Shown here: positions 17,287 through 26,426 of the stretch, piece by piece | Layout of the letters: each line of letters begins with the position of its first letter | Position numbering within the stretch: the stretch's first letter is position 1 | Assembly (NCBI GenBank): GCA_964523395.1 | Contig: CAZFXS010000003.1 | Span: forward strand, 1-64,000 | Direction: 5' to 3' | DNA: 64,000 nucleotides | From: JANYJZ01 sp964523395 | GTDB lineage: Bacteria > Bacteroidota > Ignavibacteria > UBA10030 > SZUA-254 | Position numbers and translations under genes: made by a program | The notes under the pieces: generated by a model | Database searches by the model: none | The model's input: only the letters and a program-made list of their open reading frames with translations | Told to the model about the DNA's origin: nothing

Positions 17287-19437
17287 CTATTCTTCTACCA
17301 GTGTAAAATCAATTTCACGCTCCTCGGAATCGACGCGCACTACCTGGATGGTAACCTTATCGCCTAACCGGTAACGTTTCTTTGTACGTTTTCCGATTAA
17401 CGCGTAATTTTTTTCGTCAAAAACATAATAATCATCTTCCATATCCCTTACGCGAATTAATCCCTCCACCAGCAGATCCGCAATTTCAACAAACAACCCG
17501 AAATTTGTCACCCCCGAGACAATAGCATGGAACCGATCTCCGACATGCCGTTTCATATATTCCACCTGCATTACTTTTACTGATGCCCGCTCCGCTTCGG
17601 TTGCAACACGCTCACGGTTGGAGGAATGAAGGCAAATTTCTGGCAGCAGGGAAGTAAGCTTTTGGCTCCGCTTTAATGACATTGTTTGAGCGTATTCGTC
17701 TAAAAGTCGGTGGACGATAAGATCAGGATACCGCCTGATAGGGGAGGTAAAATGTGTGTAATACTTGAACGCAAGCCCGAAGTGGCCGATATTTTCGGTG
17801 CTGTACACAGCCTTTGCCATGGAGCGTATTGCCACCTCATTGATGACATTTTCTTCTTCACTGTCTTTTACGTCGGTGAGAAGTTTTTGCAGTGCGCGTG
17901 ACGTAAGCCCGCCGCTGATATTCAATGAATACCCGAGATGCTGGACAAATGATGAGAGGTCTTCCAGCTTATCGGGCGGTGGCGTATCGTGAATGCGGTA
18001 GATAAATGGCCTGGTGTGGTCTTCCTTTCTTTGCAGGCCGATATGCTTTGCTACAACCTGATTTGCGAGAAGCATAAATTCTTCTACCAGCCTGTGGGCA
18101 TCAAGACGGTTCTTCTTGATAATTTCAACAGGCTTTCCCTTCTCGTCGTAACGGAATTTTGTTTCCGTAGATTCGAAGTCAATGCTTCCTTCCTTCATTC
18201 TCTTTTTGAGAAGAGTTTGACTTACTTTGTGCATCTTCCGGAGAGTTTTTGAAAAGTCGCCTTTGCCCGTTTCAATAATTTCCTGAACTTCTTCGTACGT
18301 AAACCGGCGTTTGCTGTGAATGACGCTTTTCCTGATCTCATATTTTTTGATGATGCCGGTGGGTGTCATAACCATTAATGCCGAATATGCGAGTCGGTCT
18401 TCACGAGGGCGCAAACTGCAGAGATTATTAGACAGCTTTTCAGGTAACATGGGAATGACTTCATTGGCAAGATACACGCTGGTTCCCCGTTTAAACGCTT
18501 CATCGTCGAGTACTGAATGTTCCCGGACGTAGTGGCTGACATCCGCAATATGCACACCAAGCCGGATCAACCCGTCGGGAAGGGTTTCGAGTGAAACAGC
18601 GTCGTCGAAATCTTTTGCGTCTTCAGGGTCAATGGTAAAGCATTCCAATTCCCGTAAATCAAGTCGATTATGTATTTCTTCTTCATCGATAACCGTCTTG
18701 ACCGATTCAGCTTCAGAGAGAACATCCGCGGGAAAATGCAGCGGGAGATTGAATTCTCTCGCAACACCCGCCATTTCCGCGCCGACTTCACCGGATGCGC
18801 CCAGAATCTCAACGATATGACCTTCAGGGTTAAGATTTCTCGATTCCCACGCATCGATCCGGGCGACGACTTTTTGTCCGGGCCGTGCACCTTTGGTTTT
18901 TCCCTGGGGAATATAAATGTCTCTTGTAATGTTTCGATTATCGGGAGCCACGAAGAAGAAACTTTTGCTTTTTTCAAACACGCCGACTATTGACTGTTCA
19001 CTCCGTTTAATAATTTCTACAACCTCTCCCTCTGGAACGTCATCATGTTTAAGTTCTCCTTGTTGCCGTGCGAACAGCACAATGCTTACAATGTCGCCAT
19101 GTATCGCGGTTCCAATGAAGCGCTGACTGATATTGACCTTCCCTTCCTGCGGAGGGGTGAGGGAAACAATACCATTTCCCTGTTTGGTGATTGAAATAAT
19201 TCCTGTCAGGCGTTGGGAAGGAGGAGGGATGAAGTGTCCGTAACGTTTTCGTTTGCCGCGGTCGATTTGTTTTGATTGATAGAGCTCATTCAAAACCTTG
19301 TTGAGTAATCGGACGTCATCCTGCCCTTTGAGAGCGAGTCGGCGGGCGATAACTTGTGATTTAAATTGTTCTGAAGGATGTTTGGCGAAGAACTGAAGCA
19401 ATCGTGTTTTCAATTCTTTCTCGCGGGATGCAGTCAT
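17287..19437 (-). CDS. rnr: Ribonuclease R
   Basis: A 716-residue RNase II-family 3'-5' exoribonuclease: N-terminal winged-helix and cold-shock domains (to about 215), the RNB catalytic domain (FTIDPEDAKDFDDAV with the metal-binding Asp residues, LGVHIADVSHYV, and HFTSPIRRYPDLIVHR late in the domain) and a C-terminal S1 domain ending about ten residues from the end. It degrades structured RNA processively. The open frame continues to 19536, overlapping tamB, but the ATG at 19437 lies four bases after the tamB stop and is preferred. Last gene of the rfaE1-rfaE2-tamB-rnr run. Confidence 0.95.
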   Translation of the reverse strand: MTASREKELKTRLLQFFAKHPSEQFKSQVIARRLALKGQDDVRLLNKVLNELYQSKQIDRGKRKRYGHFIPPPSQRLTGIISITKQGNGIVSLTPPQEGKVNISQRFIGTAIHGDIVSIVLFARQQGELKHDDVPEGEVVEIIKRSEQSIVGVFEKSKSFFFVAPDNRNITRDIYIPQGKTKGARPGQKVVARIDAWESRNLNPEGHIVEILGASGEVGAEMAGVAREFNLPLHFPADVLSEAESVKTVIDEEEIHNRLDLRELECFTIDPEDAKDFDDAVSLETLPDGLIRLGVHIADVSHYVREHSVLDDEAFKRGTSVYLANEVIPMLPEKLSNNLCSLRPREDRLAYSALMVMTPTGIIKKYEIRKSVIHSKRRFTYEEVQEIIETGKGDFSKTLRKMHKVSQTLLKKRMKEGSIDFESTETKFRYDEKGKPVEIIKKNRLDAHRLVEEFMLLANQVVAKHIGLQRKEDHTRPFIYRIHDTPPPDKLEDLSSFVQHLGYSLNISGGLTSRALQKLLTDVKDSEEENVINEVAIRSMAKAVYSTENIGHFGLAFKYYTHFTSPIRRYPDLIVHRLLDEYAQTMSLKRSQKLTSLLPEICLHSSNRERVATEAERASVKVMQVEYMKRHVGDRFHAIVSGVTNFGLFVEIADLLVEGLIRVRDMEDDYYVFDEKNYALIGKRTKKRYRLGDKVTIQVVRVDSEEREIDFTLVEE

Positions 19438-19441
19438 AGTA

Positions 19442-22400
19442 TTAAAAAGAAAATCGGTAATAGAGGCGCGCTTCGTTGGTGACATCCTCGCGGTTAGTTT
19501 CCGTAAGGTCGTTTTCAACTCTGCGCTGGATTTCAAGAAAGAGATTCCGGATTGTCGCGCTGTTAAAGATATCTCCGAGGTTTACCTGGTAGCTGACATT
19601 GGTATTATTCAGGTTGTTCAGAATTCTGCCTCCGACCCGTAAATATCCGAGTCCGGGAGAAGCGCCTACGTTGACGGAGGGTGTTCCATCCTGATAGGAA
19701 ACGTCAACGCTCCGGATAAACGGAAATTCCTTTCTGATGAATTCATCAAGAATGCCTGAGAGGAGGGTGGAGGTGAACCCGGAAACCACTGTTGTTGTCG
19801 TCGATGCTCCTACGCTTGTAGCAATATCATTTCGCTCGTTGGAGGTAAGATCGTCTTTGAACTTTCCGGTCAGAATGAATGAGATAATGTCCGATTGCAC
19901 GTCACCGCCGCGGGCTTGAGTTGACCAATCAACTAATTCGCCTCCGGGTTCTCTCTGAACGCTCATTGACATGTTTAATTTCGGTTCATACCGCGTTCCG
20001 CCGATATCCAGCAAGACCACTGCTTTCAGCTGCTTGGTCGCGGCATTATCGTATCCGCTTTCCGGTGAATCCGATCCGCTAACCTGACGATATCCTTCAT
20101 ATGTTGCTTTGATGTTCAGCTCAGGGTTATCCCATGGTCCGACAAATTTTAACGTCCCTGATGCGTCAAATTTTTTCAGAAAATTATAATAGGACCGCGG
20201 AGACACCGCAATCTCGCCATAAATATTAGCGGTCCCCTGGTCATTGATGGCAGTAACTTTTCCTTCAAGCTCTGAATACAATTCTTCGCTTGGCGTAAAG
20301 ATCATCTTTATTGCTGTCGTTCCCTTCGTCTCAATGGTAAGATTGTAGCGCAACAGGTCAAGCAATGTCAGTTCATCGGAGGCGTTGCGTTGCCGCTGGG
20401 ATGTTCTTTGTGTGTCCGCGGCGCTGTAAAAACTTTTTGGGAATTTTGAGGGAACAATTTTTGCTTTTGAAGTGTCATCGATGATCACATAGGTCAATGA
20501 ATTTTTCGAATTTGCTTCATAGAGGCGGGCAGGAGGGAAAACTATGTCAGCATCAAGCACTTCCAGATTGCCGGAGAGATACGGCCTTTTCAATGTTCCG
20601 CTGAAATTCAGCCCGCGCCCGTCCGGTTGGGTAAAGAGTCTGCCGTACAATGTTGGGATGACTTTCCTGGAGGCATCATTCATGACAAGGAGCTTGCCAA
20701 ACATTGTGATGTCAAATGATGCAATTGCATAATCTTTTATCGAGATTGATCCTTCAAAACGCGCCTCTCCCGGTGCTCTGTCTTCCGGCACATTGTTGAC
20801 AATCAGGTTTTTCAGTGTCAGTTTGTCTCCTGAAGGCTCGAGTTCTCCATTTGCGGTATAGGAGACATTATTCGGCATAAAAAGAAACCGTAAATCTTTC
20901 AGTGCTATGGAACCGTGATACTCCGGGGACCGGGGTGTTCCACCGACAGATACAACACAAGAGAGTTTTCCTGTTAATTGATCCAACTCCCAGATTAATG
21001 GATCGATGACGCTTAAATCAAACCCATCGGACCGGATTTCGAGTTGCTGTTCGCGGTCGGGAAATCGGCGCTCAACACCGGTGAACGCAAGGTTAATCGG
21101 CACCGTGCCGGTTACTCTCAGGTCCGGTACAGTATCAATTTTAGCATCGTTGGTCAGAATGTTGATCGTTGCAGTTTCGTTAAGATAGTCTATCGAGGCA
21201 TTGACGTTTCCGATTTTAGACTTGCGGAAGTATGTTTCTTCGGCATTCAGCCGTAACGAAATTTCCGGAGATGAAGTAGTGCCGCGAAGGAGGATATCGG
21301 CATTTACATTGCCGGAAAAACCGCGCCCCTCACGTCCCGTGTTTTCACCCGGTATCCATCTGTTGATGCCCCGGAGATCGTAATTGCGGAGGTTCGCCTG
21401 CATGTCAAACTCACCATTATGGCGAAGAATTCCCGAGAGGGAGAGTTCTTCATCGTTTTGCTGCATCACCGCGCGCATAATGCGAATTCCCTCTGCATTC
21501 AATCTGAACTGAACATCCTGATTGTTTTTCCACCGGTAGACATCGTTTCCAATCGTAAGATTTTCAACATCAAAAGCGTATGTGTTAGGTTGAACTGATG
21601 TTTGTCCCTCGGTTACAATTTTTAAAGCAGAATCCAGAATTCCCGTAAATGATAGTTTTCCTTTAAGTTTGTCATACGTCAAATCAACAACTGCGCTGTC
21701 GATGGTTCTTCCGTTCATGAGGCTGGATCCGATATCGAGTTTCAGGTTTCCCGATAATTGTTCAAGAGTACGGTATACTGATAATGAAGAAACATTGAGA
21801 TCGATTGTGGCGTCATTAAAAATAACGCCTGAGTCTATTGTTCCTACAAAAAGATGATCCATGGAACCCTTGCAGGAAAACGAAAGGAGGTTGCTTGTGC
21901 CCTGTATCGATCCTGAAAGTTGTGCCCGGGCGTCGAATTTCGGTCCTTCAAACAGCACACTCACCGGGCCGAGATTCTTTACATTAATCGAGTAAGAAAA
22001 ATCCATTATCACCGGAAGCGTGTAGGAGACAGCGGGAGAAACTGTCTTCTTCCTGAATCCGAGCACTGAATCAGAAGAGGATGCATGGTCGCGAACCGTC
22101 GTGACCAGGTTTGCTGATTGACGTGCAAGAGCGTCAATGGCCTGCTCGAGGTTGAAATTACCCCTGATGTCGGCATCCGCAATTTCCGATGTAAGTGTCA
22201 GTACTTTATTCCGCGGATCATGCTGATCCAGCGAAAAATTCACTTCCTGCTCTGAAATTTCTTTTCCACCGAATGTTGAAGGCTTCACATAAAAGCGGAC
22301 TGTTCCGCTGGCGTTATCTATGGTTGTACCGGAACCAAGGAAAGACCCGGTAAGCGTTATGTTGCTTGAATACTTCGGTTCATTGAATATTGCGCCGAGA

Positions 22401-23977
22401 TCGATTGACGTCAGATCCGCTTTTCCGTTGATCACGGGCTTGTCCGGAAGAGTAAAGTCTGCTTCGCCGGAAACGGTTGCAGACATATTATAACCACTGA
22501 TTGTTGAAGTCACGTCGAACTTTTTCTCAAGTGCGGAGATGTTCAGTTTTGAAGAGACGAATTCCAAATGCTGAATTCGGGTAGTGTCAAATGTTGCATC
22601 AAGCGTTGTTGCAAGGTCATTCAGCGTGAATCCGGCGCCTTCTATCGTTCCCGTTGCGGTAATAGAACTGCGCAGTTCAGGGAGTGGAAGCAGTGTTCCG
22701 ACGGAAAGCCGTTTTGTTGAGAATGCAGCCGCGTACGACGGAATAGGTTTTGTAAGATTAAGGTTTCCCGCAACATCGATTTCGCCGAATATTCCTTTGA
22801 CCGACGTCCGCGTGGAAAAATCAAGGGGTTTACCTTCGAATTGTGTAAACAACGTTGCTTCGCCGGCATTCTCGAATTCCGGGATGCCGAACTCGGGCAT
22901 GAGACGGGAAAGGTCAGCGAGGAAAATCTTGTTATTCTTTGCAGTGACATCAAGCAAAAGCTCCTGCGGGTTGTGTAGATTGCGGACGTATCCGGACAAA
23001 TTCAGAAAACTCCTGTGCGTGCGTATCTCGAGTTTTTTCACATTAAGGTTGCCGAATTCACCGCCGGCTTCCAGATCAAGTGAGGCGGCACCATGCAAAA
23101 AATGGACGGGAGGCAGAAAACTTTTTAGCTCTCTGAAATCAATGTTGGTGGCTTTTACTTTAACAGAAGTTGAATCTTTCTCAAGCGCGCTCAGCTCCAA
23201 ACCTTCAAAAACATTTACTCCTTTCAGAAAAGCATCCACTTCCAGATACGATGTATTTGATTGAATAATGACATTCCTTGCCTGGAGCGAGTGTTCGTTG
23301 AGAGAAAAATCTCCCTTAACATGAGAGAGGTCAAACCGCGGAGCGGTTGAATAGCAACTGAGATGGGAGACGGATACATGAACATCGTTATCTTTCAGGG
23401 TTGCAGCTAACTGTATGTTAATATCCCGGAGCGTAAAATTTTTGTAATTAAACTCATTGCCGGCGCTGCTGTCCGGGATATTGTCAAGGGATGATGAATC
23501 TAAAAGACTGATCGTCGCATTTTTCAGTTGAACGTCCTCAAGAGAGAGGATTCCTTTGAATGCTCCTGATCCGGAATCATTTGAAGTAAGGAAAAGCTTT
23601 CCAATATTCCACACACCGGATCGCGAGCGCCTGAAATGAATTGTCGGTTGTTCAATAATGAAGTGTGTGATGTGATACTGGTTTCTGAGTGCAGGTAACA
23701 GGTCGTAAGAACAACTGACTTTGCTTGAGCTGAGAAAGAGGTTGTTGCCCTGATATACTTCTATTGAATCAATGGTAAACCCTGTGAGGAAATTTCCGTC
23801 GATTGAGCCAAGCGTCAATGAGCCGTTGAGCTCCGTGGAAATAGAGGAAACGAGAATAGTACGGAGGCGATCTTTAAAAAATGAAGTCTGAGTAAATCCG
23901 GCGAGAAGGAGAATACCTGCGATGATGATCGCGAGGGTATAGGATAATATTTTTCCTGCCCGTTTCAGTGCACGCAT
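19442..23977 (-). CDS. tamB: Translocation and assembly module protein TamB
   Basis: A 1511-residue AsmA/TamB-type protein. One N-terminal membrane helix (about 9-30, YTLAIIIAGILLLAG) anchors it in the inner membrane. The rest is a long run of short beta strands (repeating G-x-hydrophobic patterns) forming the predicted periplasmic beta-taco groove, and the C-terminal DUF490 domain ends in YYRFSF, an outer-membrane-like aromatic end. TamB bridges inner and outer membranes and is implicated in outer-membrane protein assembly or phospholipid transport. No tamA/BamA-type gene is adjacent. It follows rfaE2 by 18 bases. Confidence 0.92.
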   Translation of the reverse strand: MRALKRAGKILSYTLAIIIAGILLLAGFTQTSFFKDRLRTILVSSISTELNGSLTLGSIDGNFLTGFTIDSIEVYQGNNLFLSSSKVSCSYDLLPALRNQYHITHFIIEQPTIHFRRSRSGVWNIGKLFLTSNDSGSGAFKGILSLEDVQLKNATISLLDSSSLDNIPDSSAGNEFNYKNFTLRDINIQLAATLKDNDVHVSVSHLSCYSTAPRFDLSHVKGDFSLNEHSLQARNVIIQSNTSYLEVDAFLKGVNVFEGLELSALEKDSTSVKVKATNIDFRELKSFLPPVHFLHGAASLDLEAGGEFGNLNVKKLEIRTHRSFLNLSGYVRNLHNPQELLLDVTAKNNKIFLADLSRLMPEFGIPEFENAGEATLFTQFEGKPLDFSTRTSVKGIFGEIDVAGNLNLTKPIPSYAAAFSTKRLSVGTLLPLPELRSSITATGTIEGAGFTLNDLATTLDATFDTTRIQHLEFVSSKLNISALEKKFDVTSTISGYNMSATVSGEADFTLPDKPVINGKADLTSIDLGAIFNEPKYSSNITLTGSFLGSGTTIDNASGTVRFYVKPSTFGGKEISEQEVNFSLDQHDPRNKVLTLTSEIADADIRGNFNLEQAIDALARQSANLVTTVRDHASSSDSVLGFRKKTVSPAVSYTLPVIMDFSYSINVKNLGPVSVLFEGPKFDARAQLSGSIQGTSNLLSFSCKGSMDHLFVGTIDSGVIFNDATIDLNVSSLSVYRTLEQLSGNLKLDIGSSLMNGRTIDSAVVDLTYDKLKGKLSFTGILDSALKIVTEGQTSVQPNTYAFDVENLTIGNDVYRWKNNQDVQFRLNAEGIRIMRAVMQQNDEELSLSGILRHNGEFDMQANLRNYDLRGINRWIPGENTGREGRGFSGNVNADILLRGTTSSPEISLRLNAEETYFRKSKIGNVNASIDYLNETATINILTNDAKIDTVPDLRVTGTVPINLAFTGVERRFPDREQQLEIRSDGFDLSVIDPLIWELDQLTGKLSCVVSVGGTPRSPEYHGSIALKDLRFLFMPNNVSYTANGELEPSGDKLTLKNLIVNNVPEDRAPGEARFEGSISIKDYAIASFDITMFGKLLVMNDASRKVIPTLYGRLFTQPDGRGLNFSGTLKRPYLSGNLEVLDADIVFPPARLYEANSKNSLTYVIIDDTSKAKIVPSKFPKSFYSAADTQRTSQRQRNASDELTLLDLLRYNLTIETKGTTAIKMIFTPSEELYSELEGKVTAINDQGTANIYGEIAVSPRSYYNFLKKFDASGTLKFVGPWDNPELNIKATYEGYRQVSGSDSPESGYDNAATKQLKAVVLLDIGGTRYEPKLNMSMSVQREPGGELVDWSTQARGGDVQSDIISFILTGKFKDDLTSNERNDIATSVGASTTTTVVSGFTSTLLSGILDEFIRKEFPFIRSVDVSYQDGTPSVNVGASPGLGYLRVGGRILNNLNNTNVSYQVNLGDIFNSATIRNLFLEIQRRVENDLTETNREDVTNEARLYYRFSF

Positions 23978-23995
23978 AGTGTTGCCATGCCGGAA

Positions 23996-24472
23996 TTATG
24001 AAAACCGTTCAAGAACCTGCTCAATAATTCCGGAGGTTGAACGGTTTGGAACAAATTCAATTGTTTCAACTTTTCCGCCGGATTTTTCAACCACGTCCCG
24101 GCCAACGATATCCGCAATCTTGTAATCAGCGCCTTTGACCAGAACATCGGGAACAATCCTGGAAATAAGTTCCAGAGGAGTATCCTCTTCAAACATACAT
24201 ACAAAATCAACCGGTAAAAGATTCGCAAGAATAAATGCTCTGTCGTTCTGAGTAACTAACGGCCGTTTCTCACCTTTGAGCCGCCGGACAGAAGCATCGG
24301 TATTTAGTCCGATGATCAGGATGTCGCCAAGTGATTTTGCTTTAAGTAAATATTCGACATGACCGCGATGAATAATATCAAATACCCCGTTGGTAAAAAC
24401 GACTTTTTTCTTCTCCGATCGCAACCGGTTTCGAATGGATTGTAATTCACTTTGGTCAACAACGCGGCCCAT
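23996..24472 (-). CDS. rfaE2: D-glycero-beta-D-manno-heptose 1-phosphate adenylyltransferase
   Basis: A 158-residue nucleotidyltransferase of the cytidylyltransferase-like fold: FTNGVFDIIHRGHVEYL contains the HxGH motif (HRGH), with LVKGADY and FVPNRSTSGII further on. It transfers AMP to heptose-1-phosphate to give ADP-D,D-heptose for LPS inner core. Here it is a separate protein, whereas in Escherichia coli it is the C-terminal half of the fused HldE. Its ATG shares one base with the stop of the kinase gene upstream, so the two are translationally coupled. Confidence 0.95.
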   Translation of the reverse strand: MGRVVDQSELQSIRNRLRSEKKKVVFTNGVFDIIHRGHVEYLLKAKSLGDILIIGLNTDASVRRLKGEKRPLVTQNDRAFILANLLPVDFVCMFEEDTPLELISRIVPDVLVKGADYKIADIVGRDVVEKSGGKVETIEFVPNRSTSGIIEQVLERFS

Positions 24473-25497
24473 CAGGATGTTCCGGTTGTTGTTCGGGAAT
24501 GATGGTTCGAATGCTGAAGAACGAATGATTTCAGTTCAGGTTTTTCAATAGGAACGATACCGACATACCCGCACACAATACCGCCCGCGAAGTTTGCCAG
24601 AGTCGTAGCTTCCTTTATGGAAGACCCGGCTGCGAGAGCCATCGTCAGCGTTGCAATGACCGTATCGCCCGCACCCGACACGTCCTGGACATTCCGTGCG
24701 CGCGTCGGAACATGGGAAATGCCGCCATCGGCTTCAAACAGCGACATGCCGTTCTCACCGAGTGTCAGTAAAACATTTTTGGCGTGTAATTTTTTCAGAA
24801 GGAGTTGCCCGGTCTTTATGACATCCTCCTGCTGTTTAATCCGTGCTCCGATGACTGATTCGGCTTCTTTCCGGTTCGGTTTAAACACCGTAACGTTCTT
24901 GTATTCAAAAAAATTATTGAACTTCGGATCAACGGTAATAATTTTATTGTTCTGATTGGCAAGTTCGATAACTTGTTTGATAAGATTATCGACAATAACG
25001 CCTTTGTTGTAATCTTCAATGATGATGCCGTCAATAGTTTCTATGTTATGACGGAGCACGTCGATAATTTTATTCTGGATGATATAGGAAATATCCGACT
25101 TCAACTCGCGGTCAATCCGCACCACATGCTGAGCATGAGCAATAACCCGTGTTTTTACGGTCGTGGGCCGGGTTGCGTCTATCACTACACCGTCGGGCGA
25201 AAATTCGCTTTCACGGATAATTTCAAATAACTGCTTTCCGCTGTTATCCGACCCGATCACACCGACGAGCAACGGCTCGCCGCCAAGTGATTTAATATTC
25301 TTGGCAACATTGGCTGCTCCGCCAAGGCGGGCCTGCTCGGTTTCCATGTCAATGACAGGAACCGGCGCTTCGGGAGAAATCCTGCTGACACTGCCCCAGA
25401 TGTACCTGTCGAGCATCAGGTCCCCAACAACGGCGATTCTTCTGCCGTTCATCGACTGAAACAGATCGTCAATCCTTTTTTCTGATAATGTGATCAC
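24472..25497 (-). CDS. rfaE1: D-glycero-beta-D-manno-heptose-7-phosphate kinase
   Basis: A 341-residue PfkB-family sugar kinase. GGAANVAKNIKSLGG near the N-terminus is the sugar-binding PfkB signature, and VSGAGDTVIATLTMAL near the C-terminus holds the catalytic Asp of the DTxxGD-like motif. It phosphorylates heptose-7-phosphate at C1 in the ADP-heptose pathway. The next gene, rfaE2, carries the second activity. The C-terminal tail is Ser/His-rich. It starts the rfaE1-rfaE2-tamB-rnr run; the divergent RNA methyltransferase gene lies 122 bases away. Confidence 0.95.
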   Translation of the reverse strand: MITLSEKRIDDLFQSMNGRRIAVVGDLMLDRYIWGSVSRISPEAPVPVIDMETEQARLGGAANVAKNIKSLGGEPLLVGVIGSDNSGKQLFEIIRESEFSPDGVVIDATRPTTVKTRVIAHAQHVVRIDRELKSDISYIIQNKIIDVLRHNIETIDGIIIEDYNKGVIVDNLIKQVIELANQNNKIITVDPKFNNFFEYKNVTVFKPNRKEAESVIGARIKQQEDVIKTGQLLLKKLHAKNVLLTLGENGMSLFEADGGISHVPTRARNVQDVSGAGDTVIATLTMALAAGSSIKEATTLANFAGGIVCGYVGIVPIEKPELKSFVLQHSNHHSRTTTGTS

Positions 25498-25580
25498 GTT
25501 TCTTTTTACTTCTTAATAATTATTCTGGAAGAAATATAGGCAGAACTGCTTTGAGAATCAAGTAGTTACGGTCATCTTCC

Positions 25581-25612
25581 TTTGGATTTTCTTTCATTAT
25601 TCTCTATATTCG
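25581..25612 (+). promoter_or_regulatory. Candidate Bacteroidota-type promoter for the SpoU methyltransferase gene
   Basis: TTTG at 25581-25584, a 20-base spacer, and TATATTCG at 25605-25612 (seven of eight bases of TAnnTTTG). The ATG is only seven bases after the -7 box, so the transcript would start at or next to the start codon, nearly leaderless. No ribosome binding site is seen, which agrees. Confidence 0.5.
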
Positions 25613-25619
25613 CGTTGCT

Positions 25620-26417
25620 ATGAAATCACTTCAAAAACTCTCCCGATCTGAAGTACAGTCTTTATCAGAACTTACTCTAAAAAAATACCGGGTAAGCCGG
25701 GGCGAATTTCTGGTTGAGGGCGTGCATCTGGTGACCGAAGCGCTTTCTTCTGACTGGGAGGTAGAAAAGTTAATTTTCAGTGAGACGTTTACTCTCAATA
25801 AAGAATGGGGCAGGATTAACAATGAAGCCCGGATCCGTGGCACCGACTGTTATACCATCACAGAAAAAGAGACCGGAAAGCTTTCCGATACCGTTACATC
25901 GCAGGGTGTTTTTGCGGTTATTAAGAATAAGCAGTGGAATCTTAGTGATATCCTAAAAACACCCAAAGCTGATTTGCTTCTTGTTGCGCTCGAATCTGTT
26001 TCTGATCCTGGAAACGTCGGGACAATCCTACGTACGTGTGACTGGTTTGGCGTTGATGCAGTGATTTTGGGTGGCGATTCAGTTGAACTGTTCAATCCGA
26101 AAGTCGTGCGATCGACAATGGGCGCCTTGTTTCATCTTCCGGTGATTACCGATGCTGATCTTCCTCATGCTCTTTCCGATGCAAAAAGAAATGGGATAAG
26201 AGTTGTTGGGACGATGGTAGAGGGTGGCAGTACTCTCCGTTCTGGCATGCTTTCAGGGAAAAATCTTCTACTGTTCGGGAATGAGGCGCATGGACTTTCG
26301 GAAAATGCCCTGAGCCAAGCGGGCATGGTTGTATCAATTCCCCGGTTTGGAAAAACAGAGTCAATGAATGTTGCGGCGGCATGTGCGGTTATCCTGTGTA
26401 ATATAAAAATCAAGTGA
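25620..26417 (+). CDS. TrmH/SpoU-family RNA 2'-O-methyltransferase
   Basis: A 265-residue SPOUT methyltransferase. An N-terminal L30e-like substrate-binding domain (about 1-100, FLVEGVHLVTEAL) is followed by the knotted catalytic domain with motif 1 (SDPGNVGTILRTCDWFG), motif 2 (LFGNEAHGL) and motif 3 (IPRFGKTESMNVAAACAV). It uses S-adenosylmethionine to methylate the ribose 2'-OH of rRNA or tRNA. The exact target cannot be told from sequence, as the family includes RlmB-like and TsnR-like enzymes. The sensor kinase gene follows closely. Confidence 0.93.
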   Translation: MKSLQKLSRSEVQSLSELTLKKYRVSRGEFLVEGVHLVTEALSSDWEVEKLIFSETFTLNKEWGRINNEARIRGTDCYTITEKETGKLSDTVTSQGVFAVIKNKQWNLSDILKTPKADLLLVALESVSDPGNVGTILRTCDWFGVDAVILGGDSVELFNPKVVRSTMGALFHLPVITDADLPHALSDAKRNGIRVVGTMVEGGSTLRSGMLSGKNLLLFGNEAHGLSENALSQAGMVVSIPRFGKTESMNVAAACAVILCNIKIK

Positions 26418-26426
26418 GTATTGCAT

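Noticed and set aside
22584..23264. 226-codon plus-strand frame inside tamB
   Set aside because: Ser/Arg-rich antisense reading of a clearly coding tamB segment.
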